Source: Tubiluchus corallicola
Lineage: Eukaryota > Priapulida > Priapulimorpha > Priapulimorphida > Tubiluchidae
Direction of reading: 5' to 3'
Length of the DNA: 62,000 nt
NCBI GenBank assembly: GCA_030141605.1
Contig: JAQGDQ010000201.1
Span: 37,501-99,500, forward strand
Below, in pieces: positions 13,745 to 41,869 of the stretch. The stretch's first letter is position 1; each line of letters begins with the position of its first letter. Under the pieces are notes generated by a model that worked only from the letters and a program-made list of their open reading frames with translations, was not told the origin of the DNA and ran no database searches. Both the position numbers and the translations under genes were made by a program.

Positions 13745-15493
13745 CTTTCCACACAAATTTATATTAGATAGCATTACGCTTACTTGCTTGAAATCCTTAC
13801 ATAACTAGAAAAGAAAATTCTTGGTAATTTGAAATGTTCGCGCTGACTGGTAAAATATCAATGACTCACCTTCCCAGTGTGTACCACTGATTCACCAAAA
13901 AACGTATTTTACTGTGATTGACCAGGATACACTAATTTATACTTTTGTTTAGTAAGTGAATTTGTGCTACGAATGCTCTGATTATATTTTCAAACTTTAC
14001 ACAATGTTATCTACATTTGTTTCAAACGACCTATCGCTAAAATGGCGGCGCCTAACGGTCTTCGTGAGACTTTAAATTTTAAAGTTTTAAACAACGTTGT
14101 TGCTAATACAAGCTTTGTAGCAGTACGTAGATGACAAAATTTCAAGACGATTTTTAGCTTTAAAGGATTTTCTTGTGCTGTTGACAACTTTTACTTTTGT
14201 TAGTCGATATTGCTTTATTTAAAGTCTAGTGCTAGGAAAGAGTTTATAATTGCAATACACTAGACTTAACACTTTTGCTTACTGTTTCAAACACAGCTAC
14301 CAAAGCCTGCAGCTGCTTCAATTACTTTTAGATTCATAAATGCTGCTTTAGTAGTCATTAAACTATGTTAACCTGCCTTAAACTGTTATACGCCTTTTTA
14401 TGGCCACTTTTACTTGTTCTTTGTGTGACGATAGCTAGAGTTGCTTTAGGCGTTTTCTTGACTACATTTCAGTAAATGTGTTTGTTATATTTCTAATTAT
14501 CGGTGTGCATACAGCATTAATGAGAAACTTTGTGAAGTTCGTACAAAATATACATTCAAATACATTGTATAATTAGAAGATATACAGGATTAATTAGATA
14601 TAGCAGCTAGGGCTCATAATTATTACGAACAGTACCAATTATTATTATACATGCAACATTGATACTTTGTATATGAATGTTATTTTACATTATGGCACAA
14701 CAGGTACTATTGATTTTAAAATTTTCTGGTGATACCCAAGCTTTTGTTAAAGTTTAATACCGATATTCAAAATGTATTTATGGTTCATATTCTGGCATTT
14801 TCAATGTCTGTTCTGAAGACACATCCAAATCCAAAAGCGAACAAATGTTAATTTTGAGCAGTTGATTCAAGCTAAGCAATGAAACGTTGAAAACGTGTTG
14901 CACAAATGAAATTACCATGCACTTTCCGTATAGCTTTAGCAAAAGCTTATATGTATAATGTAACTAACATCTTTAAAGAGCAATGAAACGCATGTGGGAG
15001 AACCATTTACCTTTAACCGCAATTAAAACTACAATTATTTCGATGAACAAAGAGTTAACCGCTATTACTGCTACATTAGCCGTTATGGCAGCATGCAAAT
15101 AAGCAATTTGCCTATTATGGAGGAAATCGCGACGTGGATTGCGTAACGATTAATTATTAAAGCGAAATGTCGTATACGTTACAGCGACGTTGTTGTACGA
15201 GACGGTCGATGATTGTTGCTACTATATTGAGAATTAAAATAATGTGCGGTTACTGTGCAAGTTTTTCATCGATTAATTCGCTGTAATAACGTTTGTTGCT
15301 CCATGTTCTTTTGTAATGCCATTTTAACTGCATAACGAGCGATGCACAAATACTACCTCCGTCACCGCCATCGCAAGTGTTGTTACTGTCGTCATTTTTT
15401 CCTGTGTCGACTTTTGGTGTCAGACACATGATAACGCTTTATTGTTTTTCAGTGACCGTACATACTTATGTGATTCTTGGGTGACATCATCGT

Positions 15494-15606
15494 CACGATG
15501 ATGATGATCATCATCATCACCATCATCGTAATCATCCTCGTCATCATTTTCTTCTTCATCATCATCACCGTCATAATTATCATCGTTATTATCATTATCG
15601 CATTAT
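15494..15606 (+). repeat. compound ATG/ATC trinucleotide repeat
   Basis: Imperfect GATGATGATCATCATCATCA-type sequence continuing as CATCGTTATTATCATTATCG. Open frames on both strands here (Ile/Met/Val strings) come from the repeat, not from genes. Confidence 0.85.
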
Positions 15607-18422
15607 CGTCAATGTCTGCAGCACTATTATTTAACACAAATTTTTGTGCATTTGCAATACAGTGTGTGACTGAAATCTGTTCAAAAACCTTTTGTCCTGT
15701 TTGTGTGATGAGCTAATCAGTAAAGTCTACTTTTATCTGTACCCTCATTAATTATGATATATTTATTATTTTCTGATTATTCCTAGATTCTTTACTTGGC
15801 TAAAACGTATGTACTTAGTATCCAGTCTGCATGTCATGTTGACAAAGCGATGTGATTTTTTGTAACCGTAGCAAGCTCATCTCCAATTACAGGCCATGTA
15901 GAAAGGGTTAACAGTCGTTTAAGCACAATCGAATACATATAAAGCGCAGTGTTGACACAGAGCTTGTAATTTTCTCCTGTTTGCACTGCATACAGACCGC
16001 GAAGAATTGTGAAAATTTTAAGCTCCAAAAGATCCAAACAGGCGGCATTCCTGACCCCTACATGGAGGAAAATAGTAGCTCTGTGTGGGACAACAAGAAC
16101 ATGTATCCTCCCATTCGAGACATCACTTGTGTACATAGAAAAAGACACAAAATGTGGACATAGCGCTTGCTGCTCTTTGTTGCTCGACCTAGGGCGTGCA
16201 TACTGCGTTCAGTCTTATGAGCCTAAGTTTTTTTCTGTACAACTGTTTTAAACATTGATGACGTACTGTGTTGTCATTCTAAAGCAACTCATACAAAAAG
16301 GTGTTTCTCAATTATGTTGCAATTGTTTGACCAATGATGATCACACAAGTTTTACTGGGTCTCAGGAGATTTTAGATGAGCACGCATAGACGCAAACGTT
16401 AAAACAAGCCATTGAAAGGCACTGGCTGTGCTATTTGCACGGTTTTTTCAGGAACTTTTCTCCACAATGGCTCGATATCACTATTAATTCGGATGTTGCC
16501 AGACGTGAATGCAACACCTATATTCATATTAATCATCAAAAATAAGAATGGACTAATAGATGCCTCACATCCGTCTTACATCAAGCTGATATAGTGTTTA
16601 CAAAGAACTTAAGCAAAATCAAAATGATAAACTTACTGTTATTCTTTTGTATCCTTTATCTATTGGACTTGTTATCTCATACCCATTATTGCTTGAGTCA
16701 AGTCAAAGTCAAGTAGTCAGCCCCTACTTGGTGTTAAGGGCACAAGTTTTTTAGTGCTCCAGTGGCATCTCAGCAACTTTAAATTTAAAGCTACAAATAC
16801 TGGTTTTGTGTGTACACACTCAATTTTTTGCGAGGGGTTTGGAAAGACTGTTTACATTGGAGATTAGTAATTATTAAATTTAGAAGTAGCTACATGCAGT
16901 TACAGGCGCAAATCAGCAAAAAGATGTCGTGTTCTAGTGTCAATGATTTCGCCACGCACCCTGGATAACTTCTTGTATCATTACTGATATCCTGTATGGC
17001 GAATATATCGCCTTACGTTAAATTGATTAGTCAGTTTGGTGCAATGCTTTTTTGTTTTGAATAGTAAATGCTCATCAAAAATTGCACTATAATCTAGTGC
17101 AATTGATTTGAAAAACACGATTGCGAAATGGACGCCGTCACACCTCGAACTCTTATAGTCACTGAATTCCAATTAGAAACTAAAATAATTAGAGTTCATT
17201 TAATTCCATGGGCTCACTTTCTCTCAGCTTTTCTAAAACCAGTAGGACTGGCGCATTGCAACCTTTCAGTCATTCAGACAAAAAACTTGTGGCATACGGT
17301 GAGCTAAAACTATATATGAAAAAAACTGTTGAAGTTGGTCGGTGACAATAAGATAAAAGCTGGTGCAATCCCAGTTTTATGCATATCTGTGCGCTTTTAA
17401 CGTATTTATTTGCGGCGATTGTAGTTAAAATCTGCGGCACATGAATAAAACACAATACTTATTAAAAGGCAAAATTTACTCACACTAACACAGCATGTTA
17501 ACGCCATCGGGCATCGTTTAATTTGTTGCCGAAGAACGTTAACGATTGTAGACCAGGCCTATGAAAAAATATGTAGGTCCGGCTGTCGTGCATCTTTGTT
17601 TTGTTTTCATCGATATGCAGAAAGTGCACGTTGAATGAATTTAACAGCTGAATTTGTACTTTCATTCACCCTATACATTTTCCTCAATTTCATATTAGAA
17701 TTTAATGCTGTCATCTTCAGTCTCTGGACTAACACTTTTTTGGATTAGCTTGAAGGTAAAATCTTCTTTTTAACTTCTTTTTTGGATTAGTCTAATTATT
17801 AAACCTACACTGTCTTAGTCATATTAGTTACTGCTACTTCCAAGCATATAGATCCTGCAAGTCTTCGACATGTTCTGTTATATATTGTTTGTGACTGGGT
17901 CAGGTAGAGTGAATGTGCTACCTTATACTATGCTCGTTCGCTTTTGTTTTTCTAAATAGTTGTAGATTCTTAGCACCTATTTATTAAAACACTCTACACG
18001 CCCGAGTGTCTCGGTTATCTGTGTGCTAATGCTTCCAGTCACGAGCGTTTATGGTGAACGGCGGCCGTAAAATAGTCATAAAACGACGCATCTAAAACAA
18101 ATTGACAACCTAGTGTCGGGATGAAGCGTCGGTCTGTCAGATGTCTGCCATTGTCTTCCTGCCGTCACAAATAAACTAAATTAGTGCGATTTGCTCGATA
18201 TTTTACTAGGGTCACTTTGTGTGATTCGATCGTAAATCTGTTGTGCCTGGCAATGACCGTCCTATATGATAATTTCACCAGTGAAGGTGTTAGCTTGTCT
18301 CTTCAGGTTATGTATAATAAATCATCTTCATGAATTACCTGCATTATTTGCTCGCGTTTGTTGTTGTCTAGGATACTGCATATTAGGATGTACGTAACCT
18401 TTGTGCTCCTTCGATTGAATAA

Positions 18423-18525
18423 ATGCAAATGGCAGCAGCTATACTGTCTCGACTGCTTGGGGGTATTGCCACTGTATTAATAATTATAAAACTAATGGAA
18501 TCAACGGAACTGGAATCTTCACAAG
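18423..18525 (+). CDS. candidate signal-peptide exon of the adhesion receptor
   Basis: ATG opens 34 codons with a short n-region, a hydrophobic core (ILSRLLGGIATVLIII) and a polar stretch ending in SSQ. One extra base at 18525 gives the phase-1 exit that the Ig1 exon at 20713 needs. The donor is CAAG|GTCGGC, which is off consensus at +3 and +4, so this is only a candidate. Length and composition suit a cleaved signal peptide. The true first exon could lie elsewhere upstream. Confidence 0.27.
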
Positions 18526-18629
18526 GTCGGCTTTTTATAGAAATTATAGTGAAATTTGGCTTGACCGTTCGGCCTACTGGCGTAGTGGCGCTTATTCAGC
18601 CGAATCCAAATTATGCACCTTTAACTTAA

Positions 18630-20092
18630 CATTAAAAATCGCGTTTTAAGACTGATTACATTCACTTTTTCTATTTATAAAAAAATAACACCTAGTTTTT
18701 CTCCTTTACAAGCCTGTCTAACCCTTGTAGGCCCATTATGAATAATCATTTTATTATTATTGCGGCAGACCAAAATAATTTTTATTGTTTTTACTTTTTG
18801 GTCAAACAGAGTTTTTAACTGAAGTCATTAAATTTATTTGCTGGTCCAGACCATTAACGAGAACAAAGACAGCTACACTGTAAAGTCCTCAACCACTCCT
18901 GAGCACTATAGTTCAAGTCGCTATAAGGTATCATGGACAAACAAACAAATGAACAAACAGCTAGATTGGCAAACAGCAGTGAACAGACAAACATGCACCT
19001 CAGCACAATCCATTTTACCTGTCAGCCACAGAAGGATAGGTTGAGTAGGCACTAGTTACCGATCGTCCTCTTCCCAGAAGGGAAAGACTCGTGTTTGTTA
19101 ATTAGTTCGTGTTAGTAATATACGCGGTAGTTCAGTAGGTCCAATCATAATTTGCAAACACAAATGCTGGTCGCTGAAAAGTAAGCCCAGAGAGGAGGAC
19201 TGTATTACCGATGTTTGCTAAAACCGTAGCGATTATCCGTTAAGGTCCGCCCATTAAGATCTCCCATATTGATTGAGACGTGTTTTGCGTAAAGTTAAGT
19301 TTTATAATTAAATCCCTCGAACAAATTTTAATATACTTGGAACTATCCTTTGCTAAGTTGGGTAAGAGTTCATAGATTTCTCGCACTTTTATTGCAAGAA
19401 TATAATTATTAAGCGTAGGTTTACATAAGACAATATTAGAGTTTATTATGTCGTTAGGATCCATCAATAATGTTGTGCCTTTAAAACCAGTAAAGCACCA
19501 GTAATTATCTTTCAGAACTTAGACTTACAGCCCCTCATGCATTGCACTGCCATCTAGACTAACATTAAAAACCTACATTGTAAACTGCCGCCATCTAATA
19601 TCTACTAGGCAGCTAAATTTATTAAGAACAGTTTTTTGTTAATACAATTTTTATTTCAATTCAATTCATTTATTAACTCCTCAAGAATTAACAAAATACA
19701 GTATTAGGAATACATGCAATTACGTAACAAAGGAGAAGGCAGCGAAGAGCACGTAGGTTATCTAGTCAGCCACCCTTAAATAGCAATGATTAGGTAAAAT
19801 TAATTTTGGCACCGTTTTCAATTTAAATTTGAATTCTGTTGATGTGTGTAATTGGCAATTAACTGATGGGAAATGCAATATTGTGAACATTATAATTGAA
19901 ATAACCAAAAATTTACAATTCTAGAATACTGTGAATACGCGATGCAAACAAAATGTCTGTAGTCTTGTATTGTAGTCTTATTTTAGTCTTGTATTCTTAA
20001 CTAGATTGCTGTTTTATGTTGCTACTGCTTCTGCTTTTTGAAAATCTTCATGTGTTGTCAATAGTAACTTCATATTGCATTAGCTTAAAGGA
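18630..20092. other. presumed first intron or upstream sequence of the receptor
   Basis: A minus-strand 75-codon frame at 19240-19467 is protein-like (VREIYELLPNLAKDSSKYIK) but matches nothing I know. Sequence at 19652-19690 read on the minus strand (TTAATAAATGAATTGAATTG) resembles a LINE 3' tail. Confidence 0.3.
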
Positions 20093-20285
20093 AAACAGAA
20101 TAATTTTACTCTTCATACCCCATTCTGAAGTACCGCAACAAGTTTACATTTTAACATTTATAATATTAATATTGTCAAACTATTTCTGGTAATTAAGTAA
20201 CATGTTAAAAACTTGTTATAATGTTCGATGAAATCACAACTGAATATAATGTTCAACAACACAAACATTCCATGAGCTTGTTGCA
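20093..20285 (+). repeat. dispersed repeat family B, copy 2 (diverged)
   Basis: Partner of 475-565. It shares TACATTTTAACA and flanking words in the same order and orientation, plus ATTCCATGAGCTTGTTGCA. It lies about 430 bp before the Ig1 exon. Confidence 0.4.
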
Positions 20286-20712
20286 CATGCTTGTGAAATT
20301 GAAGTTCAGTGCTACTGTACAACATTCAGTGTGATTAAGTTTAACATTCAAATTTACCACTTTGATCGCGAATGAGTTCTTGAATGTGTGTATTACATCA
20401 CAATTGAACACCTCTGAACTAAGAGGTACAGCACTTGTTTGTGCAGCAAAATGCACATAACCATGAAAAACTAGCTGCGCAAACGCAAAAGTACGTTTCT
20501 GCGTTAATAATTCTTTCATGTTTGTATTCTTGATCAAAATAGTACGTATTTCAATATTTTATAGGGTAGATTGTTTTAAGTTATAGTTTAAGGTTGAATC
20601 TGGTTTTCCTAAATACTAGAAACACTTTAATGCACTACATTAAATCTATTTTCATCTTTTTATGTCTTAAATATTTATACGTTCACCAAACACGGTTACA
20701 ACTATTTTTCAG

Positions 20713-37164
<16,452 letters not shown>

Positions 37165-37512
37165 CACATTATACAATGTGGAATGACATGTGTTGGACAT
37201 ACAGATGCGCACTACGTTCATGTGCCTTAATAAGTGGTAAATTTATCTGTAGAAGTTGACCAGTGTTTTGTGTTTGAGTGCCACAACTGAAACTGTTGAA
37301 CAGATTGAATGAAGTTCAAATCAGCATTTTGATGTACGACTCTGGACCCATTAGATCAGTTTTTCAGGACCTTGTCTAGCGCTTGTGCAAAAAGTTTGGA
37401 TAGTCAGACAGTTTTACAATGATGTATAATTCGCTGCCAGTTATTTATTAAACTCAACATTATAAGTTTGCCTTATAATTTATGCATATGGACTATAGTC
37501 ATACTGTGTAAC
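37165..37512 (+). other. 3' untranslated region of the receptor (start)
   Basis: Follows the TAG stop with no further open frame. No AATAAA occurs before the hAT-like element. The nearest signal-like hexamer is ATTAAA at 37447-37452; the first clear AATAAA I found is at 39876-39881, beyond the repeats. The true poly(A) site cannot be fixed from sequence. Confidence 0.5.
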
Positions 37513-37520
37513 GTGATCAG

Positions 37521-37876
37521 TAGGGGTTCCGATTCGATTCAAACTAGGTTTTTCAATTCGAATGCAATTCAAACCTAAAATTGTTAATTCGAATAATTCA
37601 CTACTTCAGCTACATATGTTCTTTATCATTAAAACGTTTGAAACATCATGCAATCAGCATAATTTAGTTGAGATTTCTCAGTGCAATTTTTAAGCAAATT
37701 ATTCGTGTTTTTAGACTGCAGAAACAAAATCAAGCAAAATGTATGATCTTTGTTAAGCCGCTTTTCTTTTGTGATTCGAAAATTTATGCAGAAATCTTTA
37801 ACACTGAATTCGAATTCGATTTTAAAAAGTTCGATTCAATTCGAACTCGATTTGTAGTAAAGAGTGCTCACCCATA
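37521..37876. mobile_element. non-autonomous hAT-like element (MITE)
   Basis: A 356-bp element flanked by a perfect 8-bp direct repeat, GTGATCAG, at 37513-37520 and 37877-37884. Its ends are imperfect inverted repeats: TAGGGGTTCCGATTC on the left and, read inward from the right, TATGGGTGAGCACTC. An 8-bp duplication with YAGGGGTG-like ends is the hAT superfamily signature. The interior repeats TTCGAATT-type words and encodes no transposase. Confidence 0.8.
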
Positions 37877-38169
37877 GTGATCAGATACTATTTTTAGTTT
37901 TAGTACCAACACTGATTGCCTGTAGTGATGTCAAATTGAATTTTTGAATGGTGCTGAATGTTCAACTTGAGGCTATAAAGTAATGCTTGATCACTTCTGT
38001 CAATTTCAAAGCCACAATAATTATAAGTTTGTGAGAAATTTTTTAGCTAACAGTTTTTTTAGGTTTTATTTAAAATGGCTTGCCATTGTCAGTGTTGTCT
38101 ACTGCTGTTCATCTTGTGAAATTTCTACTTTCTATTCTCTTTGCACTTGTTTGTGATCATTGTAAATAT

Positions 38170-38698
38170 GATTTTGCTATAGCAGAATCTTACTGTTTTT
38201 CATCTGGTTATTATTATTATTATTTATTATTTATCCTCTGCCACTTTAACGCTTAATGACCCATAAGTCTTGCAAGCTAGGGTCACCAAACTCGCAGGGT
38301 TGGTAGCCCTGGGCGGGGGACATACAATAGTGCAGCAACCAGTGACCACTGGTCAAGTGGGAAGGGCAGTGGACATCGATCAGTTTTTCCTTTAGGTCGC
38401 ATCTCCTCTTAGGGCTTTTGGTTTTTTGCAATTTTGTTTCACAAGTATTTACGTACTGTGGGGTCGATGTGCACCTGCGGTTTTAGAAAGCTGGCAAGTT
38501 TTAAACACCCAAGGTAAGGGCAAAAATGCAAAATTTGGGGTCCCCCTATTGGTGACCTTTTACATGCCGAGGGCTAGGGACACAAAACCGGAGTTGTCGG
38601 GTCACGGAGCGGGCGGATCCTCATTTATTTTTCTTTCTGATCCATCTGCTCCCACAGTTTTTAAGCCAGGGCCACAGTATTTGGTATGTTGCTAGGTG
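38170..38698 (+). repeat. dispersed repeat family A, copy 2
   Basis: Colinear with 938-1605 over nearly its whole length, including the TTGCAAGCTAGGGTCACCAA block, the GACCACTGGTCAAG palindrome and the GGTCCCCCTATTGG block. It runs directly into a 150-bp tandem repeat absent from copy 1, so the two copies have different 3' extents. Confidence 0.85.
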
Positions 38699-38737
38699 GT
38701 ATAGTGGCCTTGCACATCGCAAAATATGATGCACGGG

Positions 38738-39185
38738 GGGAGGGGGGCAAAAACCGAAAAATGGGGGTCAAGAACAGAAGTGCACCGAGTCTTGAGCAAT
38801 GGTGTCTTGTAGCATATCGAATGAAAGTCTCGATGAGGCGGATCAAGTGGCATAGGTTACAATGAAAATAGTTCATCGGCGACCTGGCTAGGGGGCAAAA
38901 ATCGGAAAATGGGGGTTGGGAACAGAAGTGCATCGAGTGTCTACGAATAGTACAATGTAGCATATCAAATGAAAGGTCTCAATGAGGCGAACCGAATGGC
39001 ATAGGTTACAATGTGAATCATTAACTTTTGACCCCATTAGGGGTAAAATAGGGGTCGGGAGACAAATGCCTTCCAGGGCCGACCGGAACTAGCTTGTAGT
39101 ATATCAAATGAAAGGTCTCAAGGACACAAACTGAATGATATAAGTTCATGCCGAGATTGGTTGACCTTTGATCCATGCTGAACGG
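38738..39185 (+). repeat. three degenerate ~150-bp tandem units
   Basis: Units start near 38738, 38887 and 39037. Each has a G-rich head (GGGGGCAAAAAxCGxAAAATGG), an AACAGAAGTGCAxCGAGT block in the first two, and a TATCAAATGAAAGGTCTC tail block. The period is about 150 bp, with divergence growing towards the third unit. Non-coding. Confidence 0.75.
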
Positions 39186-39189
39186 TTAA

Positions 39190-41669
39190 ATGCTGAGATT
39201 TCATTGAGAAATGCACTTCCTATGTATTCAAGCAGGGCGAAAATAATAACTTTCAAACAAAGGCTGTCATCTCTTCATTTTTAAGGCTCGATTTTATAAC
39301 TATTGTTTGCAAAATTTTCAGCTTCTGACCACGTCCGAAACATTGTCAACTAGTATTATTTATTTCTTGTGAATGTGTTTGTAAATCTCGTAACAGTGCT
39401 GCACTAAATTCGATGTTTTTCGATGTTTCCATCTATCCAATAAGATTGTTAGGTACTTTTATCTCGCTTCTCAAATTTTGTGTAAAATATAAGAATGATT
39501 TGCATTTATTGACAATAGACCATCATGGAATACTTACGATTTCTTATGATTACTGAAAATCTTGTGCCCGTGCTAAGAGATGGCATAACATGTTCTATGA
39601 AAGCATATCAACGTTATTATTGCTGTTTGTTAAGCCCATTTTAGTTTATCTTAGTAGCAAACTTTGTACTTTGTGTTGACCAATTGATTATAAAAAGAGA
39701 TGAAAATATTCGTATCGTGGTAATTATCATTCAGTTTGACTGGGACAAGTAAATTAGTACCACCCGGGCATGTTGTTGCAGTTTCCATGTGTATTGTCAA
39801 CATCTAGTGCATAGCCAGAAGTGTTATTAACTGATTTATGCACTCTGGTCAAATATATGCACTTGTGTCTATGCAAATAAAATATGTGAGTAATGTATGA
39901 ACAGTCCCACCTAAAATAACGTCAGTATTTAGTATTAAATTTTTAGTATTCAATTAAAAGGCCTATTGCGAAAATTTTTTTATCCACAGTGTGTGTAAGA
40001 ACTAAGAAATATGTCGATTAAGCTTTCTTTAATTAACATTTAGTTAACATGTATGATCTAATAATTAGTTGCCAGTGCCTCGAAATTAACGTGATTGTAC
40101 GTACTATAAGTTGATTATTGATAATGTGTGCAGCTGTAAAGTGTATATTTCAGGAAATTATGTTTTGTAAATTTGTAAATATTGTATAATGTAATTTTTA
40201 TCGATAATTTTTTGCAATTTATTGAAATACGGTTACATAATTTATGTGCAATTTTGATATTGAACAATTAAAAAGAAAAAAATCGTTCTTTTAGTACTTC
40301 ATGGTCATATTTGATACAGCATGACGTTTGCTATTAAACACTTTGATACCTACACCAATATTGAACTTTTATCATAAATATAATCCTGTCCATACCATAC
40401 ATTACATTTGTTCGCTATCACACAAATCACAACTTGTCATATCACAACTTGAACTTCACGTACTCCAGAGGTTTTGCTACATGGCATATCTAGCTACTGG
40501 ACAGACAATCAAAGCACCAATACAGAGGTTGAAACAAGATAAAACGAATTACGTCATACTTAATTAAACTCAAATGACATCAACAACACACACAAACAAC
40601 AAAAAAAGACAAACTTCTGCAAAGCATATAATCTACAGAGGCACACACAAATCTACAAAATTACCACCAAAAGAAAAGGGTAATCAGGCGAGTCACCGGG
40701 AAAGATTCAGATTTCGATTCCTACTCATTATCTTCAAACTTTTCTGGCGGGGACTACGTTATACTTGCTGTATTTCTGATATACAAAATTCAGTTAATAA
40801 TATTAGTCAATGTAATGTCAGACCTGTTTGTTTCCTAAAGTTTTATTAACTACCTCAAAATCTGAAAATATACAGTATAAAATAAATATACGCGTGCGTT
40901 ATTTTTCTTTTTCACAAATATATCCATCGATGTTGCATTAATAAAACATAAAATCGTCAGTCTGTTAAAAAAAGAGATTAAATCTTAGAATTTTATGCTG
41001 AAATGTGTTCATTGTTGTTCGTTAATATGAAAGAAATGATTGAGTAGTTAAATTTTAGACTGAATTGCTCGACGAGTCTTCATGAAAATGGAAAATGCAG
41101 TATTTCTACTATGTGGCAAAATTCACGAGGAGGATGCACAGCTTCTTGCTAGGGCAGAATTCCTCACGAATTCTTACTTTTATATCACAGAATAGGACGA
41201 CGTAGTTGCGCGTTGTTGTTGTCGTTCTTGTGGATAGTTTTATTGGCAATGGATGCGACATCACCATCTCTGACATCTCTGCTGCTCAGACAGGTGGACC
41301 ACTTTCCAAACCAAAGAAGTCTGCTCTACAACAGATGCACTTCCCAAAAAGGTGTCGTCCCTTTGAGAAACTACGAAAGGAGTCACTGACAGGAAAATCT
41401 AAAAATTAAACTCGTCATGAGCAAATAACCACAGTATCGAGTCTACCATAAATCGAAACACTGTCTTGGTCATTGTGAATTAGTCACGATTTGTCATAAT
41501 ATTGTAGGAGACCAATATTACTCATTAAATTTTCTTTATTGAATTTGCAACTGACAAAATACCATGAGGATGCCCTATTTGTCGCTGCAATAACTAATTG
41601 AAATCCACTCTCAAATAAATAGGAATCAAATTCAAAGCATTCAAAAACCAAGCCCAGCAGCATTATAGA
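39190..41669. other. non-coding, possibly distal 3' UTR at its start
   Basis: AATAAA at 39876-39881 is the first clear poly(A) signal after the receptor stop that I found. Beyond it there are only short frames without splice context. Confidence 0.35.
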
Positions 41670-41869
41670 TGACATCGGTCCATCTACAACGGAACCGAGC
41701 TTTCAGAAACCGGCAAAAGATGGACAGAAGTAAAATTAACACAGGTCAAGATCGAGACAACAAGCGCATCTGCGTCCCCCTAAAAAGTCTCAAATGCTAT
41801 CTGTGCCACCACATCTTTCATGCAAGAATTGGTCTCTTGAGGAGAGGAATGCCACGTACAGGAACTTAA
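41670..41869 (+). pseudogene. possible LINE ORF C-terminal remnant
   Basis: A 66-codon frame ends with KCYLCHHIFHARIGLLRRG. Many invertebrate non-LTR retrotransposon proteins end in a CxxC...F.ARIGL.SH zinc-finger-like motif (from memory); here the His after LL is replaced. Only this short end is recognisable. Confidence 0.35.

Larger units (their letters stand above)
12622..18422. other. non-coding stretch upstream of the receptor
   Basis: Contains the poly(C) run and the trinucleotide compound repeat. AAAATGGCGGCGCC at 14039-14052 resembles a YY1-type AANATGGCGGC box and could mark a promoter (inference). The frames at 15834-16251 show no family. Confidence 0.4.

Noticed and set aside
15477-15716. 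Hydrophobic frame resembling a membrane protein
   Set aside because: Ile/Met/Val string from the ATC/ATG compound repeat, open on both strands.
15834-16148. 104-codon minus-strand frame
   Set aside because: No recognisable domain and overlapping plus-strand frames of equal quality.
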